This document shows positions 24,123 through 34,769 of a stretch of DNA of 64,000 nucleotides, piece by piece. The notes below the pieces were generated by a model. It did not search any database. It had not been told where the DNA came from and saw only the letters and a program-made list of their open reading frames with translations. The translations under genes were made by a program, and so were the position numbers. This DNA is from Arctopsyche grandis (lineage: Eukaryota; Arthropoda; Insecta; Trichoptera; Hydropsychidae). The DNA lies in the NCBI RefSeq assembly GCF_051622035.1, contig NC_135355.1, forward strand, positions 6,374,001 through 6,438,000, in the 5' to 3' direction. Each line of letters opens with the position of its first letter. Position 1 is the first letter of the stretch.

Positions 24123-25108
24123 ACATTGGGAAAAATCCCAAGTGAAAATAAGTACTTTTGACTTTTGATTTGAACTGGACGACTATTTAGAGAGATTTGA
24201 AAGCTGAAAAGTACTACAAATGAAAGATAAAATATCCGACTATAGATTCCAATGTTCATTTTGAACAGGAAATTGACAGATTTTGAGACGTCGACTGAAC
24301 AACACGAATTTATAGAAAAAACACATATAACATTTTTTATTACCAGATTCGTGTTTACTAGCTTAGATCTATAAGAAAAGTCATATCTCGTCTCTGAACC
24401 ATTTTTCGTGTCGAACAGTGTAATTGATCATTTATTTTTAAATCTTATCAGTTCGATTCTATACTTTTCATTTTGTTCTAATTACCACTCATATTATTTA
24501 AATACTAATCATTCTATTTAATAACTGATCGCATAGCAACTGATCAATCCATTATTTTTACCTACCAAATGTTTTTTTTTTACTGATCCATTATTTAATT
24601 TAAAAATAGAAGCCATTATTTAATTTGACGGCGATCGAACGACCGTGAACGGACATAGTAACAATTCGCGTATCGCGGTGTTTCCATCGAATTTTTTACG
24701 GATCAGTTGATGACATTTGAAAACATGGTGATTTACAATCGTAAATAATAACATACATATAATATATACTTATGTACATAATAAAATGTACACTAGCACG
24801 CGCCCACAAATTGCGTAAGCTAATCAATCGGTGACCGTCTCGTCATTCGGCGAATCATCTTAGCGCCAACTGATGTAACAACACACGTCGTTTACAATTC
24901 TCCCTAATCGCAAAATAATAAAAAGCTAGTAAAAAAAATACATATATTTGTATTTGTTGGCCAGTAGATTTGTTGATTTGCTGTCAATCTGCACGTCAAC
25001 GCACGCTATCGACTGTTTACTTCCTAGACGTCAGAATAATAAATGAAAATATTGTAAAAACGAACCGATAAACCTTTCTCCGCGATCTGTATGTACATAT
25101 ATGCATAT
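24123..25108. other. AT-rich intergenic stretch
   Basis: No gene seen. 24420-24600 has loosely repeated ATTTAATAACTGATC units similar in inverse orientation to 3290-3400. Confidence 0.45.
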
Positions 25109-25654
25109 GTTACAGTTGAAGTGTATCTTCCAGTTGTAATATATTTTGACTAGTTGGAATATATTCCATCTAACCGAGTTTTTTCCATTGTGGAATATCC
25201 AATACAAGAAGGATACACTCGCTGTGTATGTTTCATCTAAGGGGGTATGTATGTATGTATATTCGCTTGTATCATATGTATGTGTTACAGTTGAAGTGTC
25301 TTCCAGTTGTAATATGTATATTATGCATATATTCCATCAAACCCATATAAGTAAGTTGATTCATATGGCGAATTAAAATTTTAAATAGGTTTTTGAGCTC
25401 TTTTTCCTATTACGCTGTACATATTAACATTATAATAATATAATACTATGATTACAAACAAAATTAAATTAAAATTGTAAAATAGAAAATGATCAGTAGA
25501 TCAGTAGCTATTAAAATAGATATAAGATGTATTGTGAACATAATTTAATAATAATCAAAAGCATTGAAAAATCAAAAAAAAAATATGGCGAATTATATTC
25601 CTACTGGTCAAAATATATTACAACTGAAAATACAGTTCAACTATAAGTTGGTAC
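25109..25654. repeat. Foldback-type repeat with nested repeat Q
   Basis: TTACAGTTGAAGTGTATCTT, CCAGTTGTAATATATTTTGA and CATATGGCGAATTA on the left are mirrored by TCAAAATATATTACAACTGA and GTTCAACTATAAGTTGGTAC on the right. Repeat family Q (25385-25580) interrupts it. Related copies lie at 55545-56045. Confidence 0.65.
25385..25585. repeat. Repeat family Q, copy 1
   Basis: About 190 bp with GAGCTCTTTTTCCTATTA, AATATAATACTATGATTAC, GATCAGTAGATCAGTAGCTA and TGTATTGTGAACATAAT. Other copies: 32793-32950 (same orientation, one end missing), 43976-44175 and 45536-45730 (inverted). Confidence 0.75.
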
Positions 25655-25857
25655 TGGGGATCCCAAATATTCGAATATCGAATATCGAATGGTAGCTTTA
25701 AATTATTTATTTGTAGTTTTAAGAAGTTCAAGATATTATGAAAATTTTAAGAGAATCATTATCCGTAACATCAAATAGAACTAAATGTGCTGTAGATTGA
25801 AAATAAAAAAATAAGTCCGTATAAAAAGTATTCGAATATTCGGATTTGGAATCCCTA
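25655..25857. mobile_element. hAT MITE with 8-bp duplication GTTGGTAC
   Basis: Left end TGGGGATCCCAAATATTCGA, right end the complement of TAGGGATTCCAAATCCGAAT. GTTGGTAC occurs exactly at 25647-25654 and 25858-25865. The 203-bp interior is non-coding. Confidence 0.85.
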
Positions 25858-25979
25858 GTTGGTACAGGGTTAGGTGGAGAGGTTAGGTTTTCATGTAAGC
25901 GTCACTCGACTAGTAAATCGACTAGTAATTTTTATTACACATTCTTAGAGTTATCTGTCGTGATTCGATACTCATTACT

Positions 25980-26272
25980 AGTGCCCGGAATCTGAAGGGG
26001 CTGTTTATTGTTCAAAGATTGTAAATGCATTGTTAAAGGTTTGCCAAACCTTTTTTACAAAGGATTTACAACAATGGAACAATAGGCGGCACGTTTCCGG
26101 CCCCTTCAGATTCCGACCTCTACTCATTACTAGAGGTAGGATAGTCACAGTGCTATCCATTGTTCCATTGTTGTAAATCCTTTGTAAAAAACGGTTCGGC
26201 AAACCTTTAACAAAGCATTTACAACCTTTGAACAATACGCGGCACCTTCTGGGTCCGGTGACTACTCATTAC
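25980..26272. repeat. Small dispersed repeat R, two adjacent copies
   Basis: Two palindromic units in tandem, each with TTGTAAATGCATTG or its complement and TTGTAAATCCTTTG. They begin GTGCCCGGAATCTGAAGGGG and end GGTCCGGTGACTAC, with GGAATC and GACCTCTA phrases in between. Confidence 0.65.
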
Positions 26273-26594
26273 CTTTATTCGCAATACCTATTCATAAAAA
26301 CATCACAGCTGTCAAAACTCAACTGTTATATTACAACTTTGCGCACGTTGTTGAAAGTGTATTTGCGTTTGTCGAGATATACATAATTTACTAGTTGAAT
26401 TGTATTGAAAGAATTAATGTGGCGCCAGATTGGATTCCGATCGTGAAAGCGGAAATGCATTTATGTATTTTGTTTTATTATGTGGAAATATATGCCATGA
26501 CGGAAAGTAACCCAAGGTGACACGTGTGGTTAGATTATGTTTGTAAATAAATACTAACAATTTTTCAAACTTAGCAGTGAAATGAAATAGTAAA

Positions 26595-27058
26595 GGTTGT
26601 GGCTATTTGCAGGTACTATATCTGCGACAAGCGCAAAGCCTTCTGCGCATGCGCGAGAACTGTCACTGTCAGCATGTTTAATGTTAAAATTTTGTTTTAA
26701 ACCTCTTAAAATTTAGTTCGAACTCGTAAAGTGACGTAGAGTAAAAAATATAATCTAAATTAGTTAATATTATTAATTGTTAGAAAATTATTATTATATA
26801 CAACGTATAATACCTACATATAAGTACAAGCCGCGAACTAGCTAAATGATATAAATCTATTATAATAACATGCGAAATTTATTTGCCTCGTGTATAATGA
26901 ACGATTGATTAAACAAGTCTAGCATACATTAAATGTAAGAAATTATAATCGGATTATAAGTTCACGCGCATGCGCAGAAGGCTTTGCGCCTGTCGCAGAT
27001 ATAGTACCTGCAAATAGCCAATAATTCGCAGATATAGTACCTGCAAATAGCCACAACC
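26595..27058. mobile_element. Mutator-like MITE, copy 1 (9-bp duplication)
   Basis: Left end GGTTGTGGCTATTTGCAGGT, with TACTATATCTGCGACA and GCGCATGCGCG inside; the right end is its complement with a small internal duplication. AATAGTAAA is repeated exactly at 26586-26594 and 27059-27067. A 9-bp duplication and long inverted ends are characteristic of Mutator-like elements. It is non-coding. Confidence 0.82.
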
Positions 27059-27119
27059 AATAGTAAATAGAATACAGCAGAGACGTTTTTGGACAACTAG
27101 TGGTGTAATACGGCTTAGC

Positions 27120-27541
27120 TCGGTAAATGGAAATGATTTTTTTTTTTATAATTTCTAAAGAGACTTACTATATACATATGTTTGTTTGTTCGTGACAGTC
27201 AATTTAATAAAAAAAACAAATGAGTATTCAAATAAATTTATATAAAATAAAACTATTGAAATAAATTTAATAAAATGTTTACTATTAGATTAGTCATGTT
27301 TAAGCGGTTTATATTACAAATACCGAGCGAAGCCGGGTAATACAGCTAGTAGTATATACATAATTTCGAAAGAGACTTTTTATGTATGTTTGTTTATTTG
27401 TTTGGGTGGTAGATTCCGTGACGTTCAATTTAATAAAAAAACAATTGAATATTCAAATAAATTTAATAAAATGTTTACTATTAGGCATGTTTAAGCGCTT
27501 TATATTACAAATACCGAGTGAAGCCGGGTAAAAACACTAGC
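27120..27541 (+). mobile_element. Two tandem Helitron 3' ends
   Basis: Two 200-bp units share ATTTCTAAAGAGACTT or ATTTCGAAAGAGACTT, TTTAATAAAATGTTTACTAT and TATTACAAATACCGAG. They end CGAGCGAAGCCGGGTAATAC then AGCTAGT (27350), and CGAGTGAAGCCGGGTAAAAA then CACTAGC (27541). The hairpin plus CTRRT end marks Helitrons; the second copy has a degraded end. Confidence 0.6.
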
Positions 27542-28440
27542 ATTATACATATATGTAAGTCAACAAACATGAAAAAAAATATGTACATATTTTATTATTT
27601 GCTGTTTTTTATTTTATTTTGATGTAAAACGGGTAAATCCAAAGCGCTTCCCAGGCTAATCTATAAAAAAAATACAAGGATAATCTAATTATTATAAATA
27701 CGAGCCGTTTACAAGATAATGAGTCACAATCATTGACTTCAATGGTCACAATACTATGTATAATATATGAGGCAGTGAAAACATTAAAACTCCCATACAT
27801 CATATTAGAGAAGATATTGTATTATTATAGTTTCAAAACCGCTCTCAACAGGTTATTTTGAAATTGATAAAGTGATTAAACCAATTATGAATATATGTAC
27901 ATACAATGTACATATAAATTGCATTTACGCACACACATATGTACTATTGCCTACTCTTATCTATGCAATTACGAATGCACAAACAATATTAATTTAAAAA
28001 CAGCGAAAAAGTCACTTTCATTGTGCAACATAAAAAATAATCATATTGTAAAATAATAAAATATGTATACATATATGAAAAAATATCCAGACAAAACATG
28101 ATAAAATTTGATTCGGGCAAACAACTTTTTTGCCCTATTCCGATTAAATCCTTTTAATTGGTTTCCAATAACAATGTTTTATCATCGTGTCATCATCGAA
28201 GATACCCTTCCATTCGATATATTTATCTTGAAATGTATATAAATATTAATTAGGATCTAATCAATGCATTAAATTTAACCAACACGTCCATACATTCATA
28301 TATAACCTGTAATTTAAAATAACATATAAAAATAGTATGACAACAAAAGACATACATATACATATACATATACAAATATTATTTTGGAATTTCATCGATG
28401 GACCAGTTTCTACATATCAAGGGAACATTAAATTAATTTC
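27542..28440. other. AT-rich intergenic stretch
   Basis: Nothing recognised apart from short ACATAT microsatellites. Confidence 0.45.
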
Positions 28441-29583
28441 ATTGGATTTAAACAATGCCCTGTGCCTGCACTAGTCGATTTATCTCAACAAAAATTGCGA
28501 AAAAGTCGGTTTTTTCATATAGATATGTATCTCTTTTTCGAGAATAGTTTTCATTAACTATTTTTAATAAAACAAGTGCTTAACCCTTTGATTGCTGACG
28601 TCTTTTCTGTTGAAAGCCCGCCACGCTGAAAATTTCACCAACATTTTCAACTAGAATTATTTAGAAATCCACTAGAAAGCAGGTATAAAAATTTTAGCTA
28701 ATCCAAATAAACCCTAGATAACTACCGCCGAGGATTTCGAGTTTTGTAAAGGCGTGTTTAAACTCTCTAATATACATATCTTGCGACAATGTATGTATTT
28801 TCATATTAATGAATGTATTTTTCCAAAACTAATTCCATCTTCTTCATTATTGTTAAATTGTAATGCTCACAATCTAAATGCTAAGCCACAATCTAAAATA
28901 CTCGGCAGTTAGGAATTTCCATCGATAAATTCTGGTATGGTTATAAATTTAGGAATTCCGGTGTAAACCAGTCTTTATAAACATTGACACGGATTACTCG
29001 ACCTATGTTCAATGAATGTTTTTTTCAATGCTACCTAGAAAGGCTTTGCGGGTAGTATTCTTGTTTATTTTTTACATACTCAAAAGAACAACGCCTATAG
29101 GCGTATTTCAGGCTTATGAACTTATTGGAAAAACGCCGATTGGCGTTGGTCAGCATTCAAATGGTTAATATTCAACTATTACAATTTATTTGGGTCTATA
29201 CAAAGAATTAAAGATATATACCTATTGAAGAAAGCTCTCAACAATTTTTACTTTCAAAATAATCACGGAAACACGAAAAAAATGACGATTTTCTGAAAAT
29301 AACGCTTCCCCATACCAACACGCATTGCGAACGCGACTTGTTTATTATGGGTACTTTCGAGCGAAACGACGACTTTGAAGTAAAGTTTATCAGTCAAAAA
29401 TTGTCATAATCGATCCAAATAAACTTTAATATGTGAATATTAAGCATTTATTTTATTACAAATAGTAAAAAATAGAAACTATTCTCAAAAAATACATAGA
29501 TATATGAAAAAAACCTACTTTTTCAAAGTTTTCATCGAGATAAATCAATTAGTTGGAGGCACAGGACATTGTTTAAAATCAAT
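28441..29583. mobile_element. Inverted-repeat element split by a piggyBac MITE
   Basis: The left arm (ATTGGATTTAAACAATG, then GCCCTGTGCC, GATTTATCTCAACAAAAA, AGTCGGTTTTTTCATATA) is mirrored by the right arm (TATATGAAAAAAACCTACTT, TCGAGATAAATCAATT, GGCACAGGAC, ATTGTTTAAAATCAAT). The arms span about 140 bp. The superfamily is undetermined. Confidence 0.6.
28580..29168. mobile_element. piggyBac-type MITE nested in the element above
   Basis: Begins TTAACCCTTTGATTGCTGAC and ends GTCAGCATTCAAATGGTTAA, with TTAA at both edges (28580-28583 and 29165-29168). Non-coding. A different family from the pair at 54759 and 56689 but with similar CCCTTTG ends. Confidence 0.75.
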
Positions 29584-30090
29584 AAAAAATAATATTTAAC
29601 ATTCCCTTGATACGACGAAAGTTTTCAACTAGGTACATCGACGAAAATCCAACTAATTTGGACTCCGGACTAATGTGCTACATATGTACGTATATTTTCA
29701 TATTAAATTGTATATCTACATTTACATGGTGACACACAATAATGAACATTAATTACCATAAATATTTACAACTTTATTTATAACATTAGGAGGAAATATT
29801 TTTTGCGGTCGAAAATTTTTCAATATATTCATTTTAATCATTAAGTCCAATGTTCGGGTCACTTCATGCGCTTTAGCCCGAATTAAAAAATTATAAATTA
29901 TTACACGGTTTCTATGCGTATCGAGATATGCACAACATGCAAAAAATAATTTCCTGTAATCTAATTAGTGTCAACCTAAAGTTCAAATTTGTGAAAAATG
30001 CACTCTAGGTTGATTCTTCATTTGCATACATACATATTTATATAGACATACATATTTATATAGACATACATACATATTTATATATTTATA
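29584..30090. other. AT-rich stretch with short minisatellite
   Basis: 30023-30088 has three imperfect copies of ACATACATATTTATATAG. Nothing else recognised. Confidence 0.5.
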
Positions 30091-31187
30091 GGGACATTAT
30101 TCTTTTTAATTTACATTAATGACATCTCAAAAATAATCAAGTATTCAGACTATCTTTTATTCGCCGATGACCTTAAGATTTTTATGACAGTTAAGTCTCA
30201 TAGTGACGCAGCCCTTCTCCAATTGGACTTAGATGCGCTGTCAAGTTGGTCTGTCGATAATAAATTATTTTTTAGCATTCAAAAATGCGGTGTTCTCAAT
30301 GTGGCAAGATCTTCAAATCGCTTGATTTATCCATATCGCCTAAGTGGTGTTGAATTAAAGTTTGTGGATGAATATTGTGATTTGGGGGTCTTGTTCTCGA
30401 ATAATTTTCAATTTAAACGACACATAGACAATATTTGTTTGCGAGCCACAAAAATGCTGGGATTCTTACTAAGAGTTAGCAAACCTTTCCAGAGTACGTT
30501 GGTGCTTAAAATTCTTTATGAATCTTTAGTACGTAGTATTCTAGAATTTTCTTCTATTATATGGAATCCTACCCATATAACTCATTCATTGAAGATTGAG
30601 AGAATCCAAAAACGGTTTCTCAGATATATTTATTTGAAACAGTATGGTTATTATCCTTGGCTATATCCTAGTGCATTCCTATTAGGGGCGTTAGGTTTCA
30701 ACTCATTGGAGTCTCGTCGGAATATGTTACTGGGAAGGCACTTTTTTAAGCTGTTGAATGGGATAATTCACAATCCTCAGGTTCTAAATAAATTTAGGTT
30801 TAATGCACCTAGCAAATTCAGGGACTTGAGATATCGTGATTTGTTTGTTCCTCCTGTGGCTCGCACAAATATGTTGACAACGGCTCCTATATCTAGGGCT
30901 ATATATCTGCTCAACCGGATTTCTGGTGAAATTGACCTCTTCAATATAAAATATACTAATCTGGTTGAGTGGTTGTTGAGGAATGCCAGTGGTTGATTTT
31001 GCCTATTAAATATGAATGATTGTTATTACTTTATCTATGTTTTTTTTTTATGATTTTATGATTTTAATGATGTTGTGTCAATATTGTTATTTTTATAAGT
31101 TATTATTACTGTTATGATGTTATTTTTACTGAATGACCGGCCACAGTGACGCGTTGGAGATCTCTGTAATGTCACTTTGGCTAATAT

Positions 31188-31217
<30 letters not shown>
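30091..31217 (+). mobile_element. 5'-truncated LINE (Jockey/CR1-like), reverse transcriptase part
   Basis: An open frame from 30091 to the TGA at 30994-30996 starts GTLFFLIYINDISKIIKYSD and includes the catalytic FADD box (LLFADDLKIF). It continues through the thumb region (KRHIDNICLRATKMLGFLLR, LEFSSIIWNP, RIQKRFLRYIYLK) typical of non-LTR elements. The endonuclease and N-terminal reverse transcriptase are missing, as expected from incomplete reverse transcription. After the stop comes a 190-bp 3'UTR ending in a stem-loop (31145-31176) and a (TAAA)n tail at 31189-31217. The remaining frame has no internal stop, so the insertion is fairly young. Confidence 0.88.
31145..31176 (+). other. LINE 3' stem-loop
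   Basis: AGTGAC and GTCACT pair across GCGTTGGAGATCTCTGTAAT. The same loop motif is found at the SINE 3' ends and at 33506-33542 with different stem bases. Confidence 0.65.
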
Positions 31218-31219
<2 letters not shown>

Positions 31220-32049
31220 TATGCACTGTTGTCAATCGTTTAAACTAAACACTATGTATGTATGTATGTAGGTAATTTACACAGTTGATAAATAATTGTA
31301 TATACATACATACTCATGTACATATTTGTAAGTACATTGTGTTTGCTTTAATGTGGATTTTGAATGAAAATTTAATTTAATTGCGTCGTCTAAAAATCAC
31401 AACGATAATAAGTAGTTTGAATGAAAAAAAAATGAGAGGAGTTATGTGTGTCAAATAAGAAACCTGACGACATTTATTTGACGGATGACCACGACAGTTG
31501 ATGTTTGACCTTAAACGCCATTGCAACTTCATGAATGATTGTTGAAATTCGATCTCCATTGCGTCAAGTGAACAAAGAGAAATTTAATTTTACCTCATCT
31601 TAAATGAAACTCAACCAAATATCTACATACATGAAGAATGCTTTGTTTGCCTTCTCAGATTAATTACGGTCTTCAAAATCCATGACAAACGGTTATACCT
31701 GTAATTTAAAACTTTAAACTTTTTTCGTTGAATTTGACATCAACAATATAAAATATATATATATATATTAATTTACCATTGGCAATATATATGCATACAT
31801 ATGTATATATGTACATTGTATTTTATTTTATTTTTATTTTATATAGATATACCAGGAAAGCCTAGCAGGTAAACCAAAATGCGCCTTCCTAGACAATTAA
31901 TTACAAACACAGCAGCATTTCTTTATGTATGTGGACAAGACAGGCTACGATTGCACGTTTTAATTATAAGCTTCGAAGGAAGCATCAATAATTGACTTTC
32001 AATCACGTGCATAATATAAATAAATGCTATTCCTATAAATAAACGATAG
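31218..32049. other. AT-rich intergenic stretch
   Basis: Contains ATGT microsatellites and no recognised gene. A short minus-strand frame at 31377-31559 has no recognised domain. Confidence 0.45.
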
Positions 32050-32712
32050 ATAACACTGAGCAACAACAAAAAAATACCAGAGCGGAGACTAGCCAATCTT
32101 TACTAAGTTTGACCCACTGAATTTGAATATGATATTGATTTTTGTTGGTGGGTGATCGTTTACGAGATATGAGCGTTTAAAAAAATCCGCGATTTTTACA
32201 GTTTTTTGGCTTTTGCGGTCATTAACTCAAAATTTAGGATTGTTACGCTCAAAGTGAGTATTGAAATCAATAGTCAGATATTTTTCCTATTAATTGTTAT
32301 ATTTCATTGCTTTAAAATACTTCTAATTTAAAAGTCTAGCGAATTTTAAAAAACAAAAATATATTTTTTTTTGCGGATTTTTTTTCCGTGCTATTTTTCA
32401 TTTATTTGGCAATTTTTTTATTTCACCACGTTTATAAGGATTGGTTTTCTATCTCAATATTTTTTTTGTAAACCAAATGTACTAACTCAAGCGGTAATTG
32501 CAATTTAAATGCTTTCGTTGTGTATATGGTTCGCTGTACTCTGTAATCCACCTCACAGAGTACAGCGGTCGGACTACATGCCATCTCGCTTGCACCCAAA
32601 ATATTACGCGCTACAACCATATACACAACGAAAGCATTTAAATTGCAATTACCGCTCGAGTTAGTACGTTTAGATAAAAAAAAATATTGAGATAGAAAAC
32701 CAACACGAGAAA
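32050..32712. repeat. Dispersed repeat, copy 2, with foldback end
   Basis: 32050-32450 matches 3395-3870. From 32440 it becomes a foldback: TTGGTTTTCTATCTCAATAT, GGTAATTGCAATTTAAATGC and TTTCGTTGTGTATATGGTT return as complements at 32612-32705, around a centre with GAGTACAGCG. Confidence 0.7.
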
Positions 32713-32792
32713 AAATGACAAATATCTAAATTTTTTTTATACAAACCCTATGAATAAATAATTTCATAATAATAAAATTTGATTGTAAATTA

Positions 32793-32955
32793 TGCTGTAG
32801 ATTAACATTAGAATAATATAATACTATGATTACTAACCAAATTAAATTAAATTGTAAAATAGAAATGATCAGTAGATCAGTAGCTATTAAAATAGATGTA
32901 TTGTGAACATAATTTCGTAATAATAAAAAGCATTTAAAAATCAAATAATAATAAA
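32793..32955. repeat. Repeat family Q, copy 2
   Basis: Same orientation as 25385-25585, sharing AATAATATAATACTATGATT and GATCAGTAGATCAGTAGCTA; the GAGCTC end is absent. Confidence 0.7.
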
Positions 32956-33473
32956 ATTTCAAACGAGGTCCAATTTTCTCACAATCACAATCAGGGGTGG
33001 CTCCTCTTTAATGGCAACGGGGCACTGTCCCACACACAGGGTCGCGCCTAGGAACTCTAATTATAGTATAAATCATACCTTACCTTGTGATAAATATTGT
33101 GTGAGAAATATAGTGTTGAAAATTTTAATCACGATAAAAATTAACTAGACAAACATACAGAACACCAAAACGTTTAGTTCTGAACAGGACCAGACGACAA
33201 GCGATACTAAACGTTCATTCATGAAAACATAGTGTTTTTACCCAAAATACCACATCTAGGACATTGTCCTTTCAATGACCAACCAATACTCGACATCCTT
33301 GAAGAAATACATCTGGCAGTTGCAAAGATAATAGAACATAAAAAACCTAGCTTTATGCGGACCGAAGCTATACCTACTATCCCGTTATTTCCCCGAATTA
33401 AAGTTCGGGTGTGTTACAAGCTGTCACCTGCAACAGCAATCCACAAGTATACAACAAGACAACCTAAATGCAT
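32956..33473. other. Stretch with an unrecognised frame
   Basis: A frame at 33232-33531 (99 aa, starts MFLPKIPHLGHCPFNDQPIL) has no recognised domain and runs into the LINE tail at 33474, so it is probably transposon-derived. A 10-bp inverted pair AACGTTTAGT/ACTAAACGTT lies at about 33168-33215. Confidence 0.35.
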
Positions 33474-33545
33474 TTTATTTATTTATTTATTTAACGTTTT
33501 GGACCATTGTGGCATTACAGGAAGAACCTAATGCGCCACAATGCC
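33474..33545 (-). repeat. LINE or SINE 3' tail with stem-loop
   Basis: On the minus strand it ends in (TAAA)n at 33474-33492, after a stem-loop ATTGTGGC/GCCACAAT (33506-33513 with 33535-33542). The loop includes GCATTAG and CTGTAAT, as in the LINE at 31145 and the SINEs. Confidence 0.6.
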
Positions 33546-33852
33546 CTACACAATAAAATGAGAGAGGAGGAAAACAAAAAATAAGAATAAATTAATAGAT
33601 AGAACAAAATGCAAAAGCAAAAAATTACAAAAAAAAAAGAAAAGTAAAAAATAATACAGCAGTAATAATAATAATAAAAATTAAAATAAGTAAAAATACA
33701 AAGAAGGGAATGTCTTGCAGTTGCAGCTTGTGCTGATAAATAAGAACGAGCTTCAAATACAAAACATCCCTGCGAGTACGATGTCTTGTTTCGTATTTTT
33801 TAAGGAATAAAATTTTTTCATATATTTCGCCCGTCTTTGTACATATGTACAT

Positions 33853-34013
33853 CAGTGGCGTGCGCTGAAATTCTCTCTCTTTTTGTCGTGCAGCCTTACT
33901 TAATGTGCACGAGCAGGATACAAGAGGAACAGGCTGTTCTTCTTGTATCCTGTTCGTGCACATTAAGTAAGGCTGTACGACAACAAGATAGAGAATTCCA
34001 GCGCACGCCACTG
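33853..34013. mobile_element. Foldback MITE with CAGTGGCGTGCG ends
   Basis: A near-perfect palindrome of about 161 bp: CAGTGGCGTGCGCTGAAATT at the left, its near complement CCAGCGCACGCCACTG at the right, and internal AGCCTTACTTAATGTGCACG mirrored by CGTGCACATTAAGTAAGGCT. GTACAT flanks both sides. Frames on both strands here are palindrome shadows. Confidence 0.8.
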
Positions 34014-34047
34014 GTACATATGATAGGTTGGATAACTTTTGAAACAC

Positions 34048-34106
34048 TCGGGACTCCCGAGTCGGGAGATTCCGAGCAATGGCGTGTATTACTTACTAAG
34101 AAGAAG
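34048..34106. promoter_or_regulatory. Possible regulatory cluster upstream of the orphan gene
   Basis: Overlapping inverted repeats CTCGGGACTCCCGAG and CTCCCGAGTCGGGAG (34048-34067), a kappa-B-like GGGAGATTCC (34064-34073), and further right a palindrome AAGCACGCGTGCTT near 34105-34118. The distance to the ATG is about 350 bp. The motif match is seen; regulation by Rel proteins is inference. Confidence 0.3.
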
Positions 34107-34421
34107 CACGCGTGCTTTGACGAAACACACGCGAAATCATCTTTATCAGAGGTGAAGAATGTCATACTCTGCAACAATATGTGACGTATATTTTTACAAT
34201 CGTCGACCGTCTCACTTGCTCCACTTCTCTACCATTCGTGACCTTTGGATCTCGTAAATCACAAGTTCTCTTATCGCTCAGTTAGTCAGTGGAGATGCGA
34301 ACTCTACCGACTGATGCAAACGACCGTATTTATTGAGTGAAACGAGCGTCAATGGACACAGTCGACGACCGATCGACTTATAAGCTGGTTCGTCTCGTCG
34401 TTGACGATCATTCACTCCAAG

Positions 34422-34769
34422 ATGCTGAAGTTCGAGGGCTGTGGTTACTGCCAAGCGTGCATCCGCATCAGGGTGCTGAAATCTGTGGGCCGTGAACCTG
34501 AAAAACCCATCGAGTGCTGCTATAAGCACATCCTGGACACGTGCGGAATTCGCCAGAACAGTCTCGGTGCATTTTCGCTGTCTGACATCTCGTCTGAATC
34601 TCTGTCGATGTCCATGGACAATAAAAGCTGCGATTCCAATTGTCGCTGGGGCTCCTCGTCGAATCCACCGTCCTTCAGAGAGTCCAGCTTCACAGGATTC
34701 TTCGATCCGGCAATTCGCATCACTCCGAAAAGGGTCAAATTCACCAAACGCCGCAAAATCAACAAATAG
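34422..34769 (+). CDS. Unrecognised single-exon gene, 115 aa
   Basis: The frame from ATG 34422 to TAG 34769 starts MLKFEGCGYCQACIRIRVLK and has strong G/C preference at third codon positions (CTG, AAG, TTC, GAG, GGC, ATC, CGC), unlike the AT-rich surroundings, so it is very likely a real gene. Cysteines cluster at the N-terminus (GCGYCQAC, ECCYKH, DTCG), a Ser/Asp-rich middle follows (SLSDISSESLSMSMDNKSCD), and the end is basic (ITPKRVKFTKRRKINK). There is no signal peptide or membrane segment, suggesting a cytoplasmic or nuclear protein. KRVKF fits the RVxF docking motif for protein phosphatase 1, which is suggestive only. Overlapping minus-strand frames lack such codon use. No family was recognised. 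Confidence 0.65.
   Translation: MLKFEGCGYCQACIRIRVLKSVGREPEKPIECCYKHILDTCGIRQNSLGAFSLSDISSESLSMSMDNKSCDSNCRWGSSSNPPSFRESSFTGFFDPAIRITPKRVKFTKRRKINK

Noticed and set aside
33232..33531. 99-aa frame as a host gene
   Set aside because: No domain, AT-rich, and its end runs into a LINE tail.
33625..34184. Frames of 93-140 aa on both strands
   Set aside because: They mirror each other across the foldback MITE at 33853-34013.
34422..34500. Similarity of LKFEGC to RNA 3'-phosphate cyclase-like protein
   Set aside because: Only the first six residues fit; the following blocks of that family are absent.
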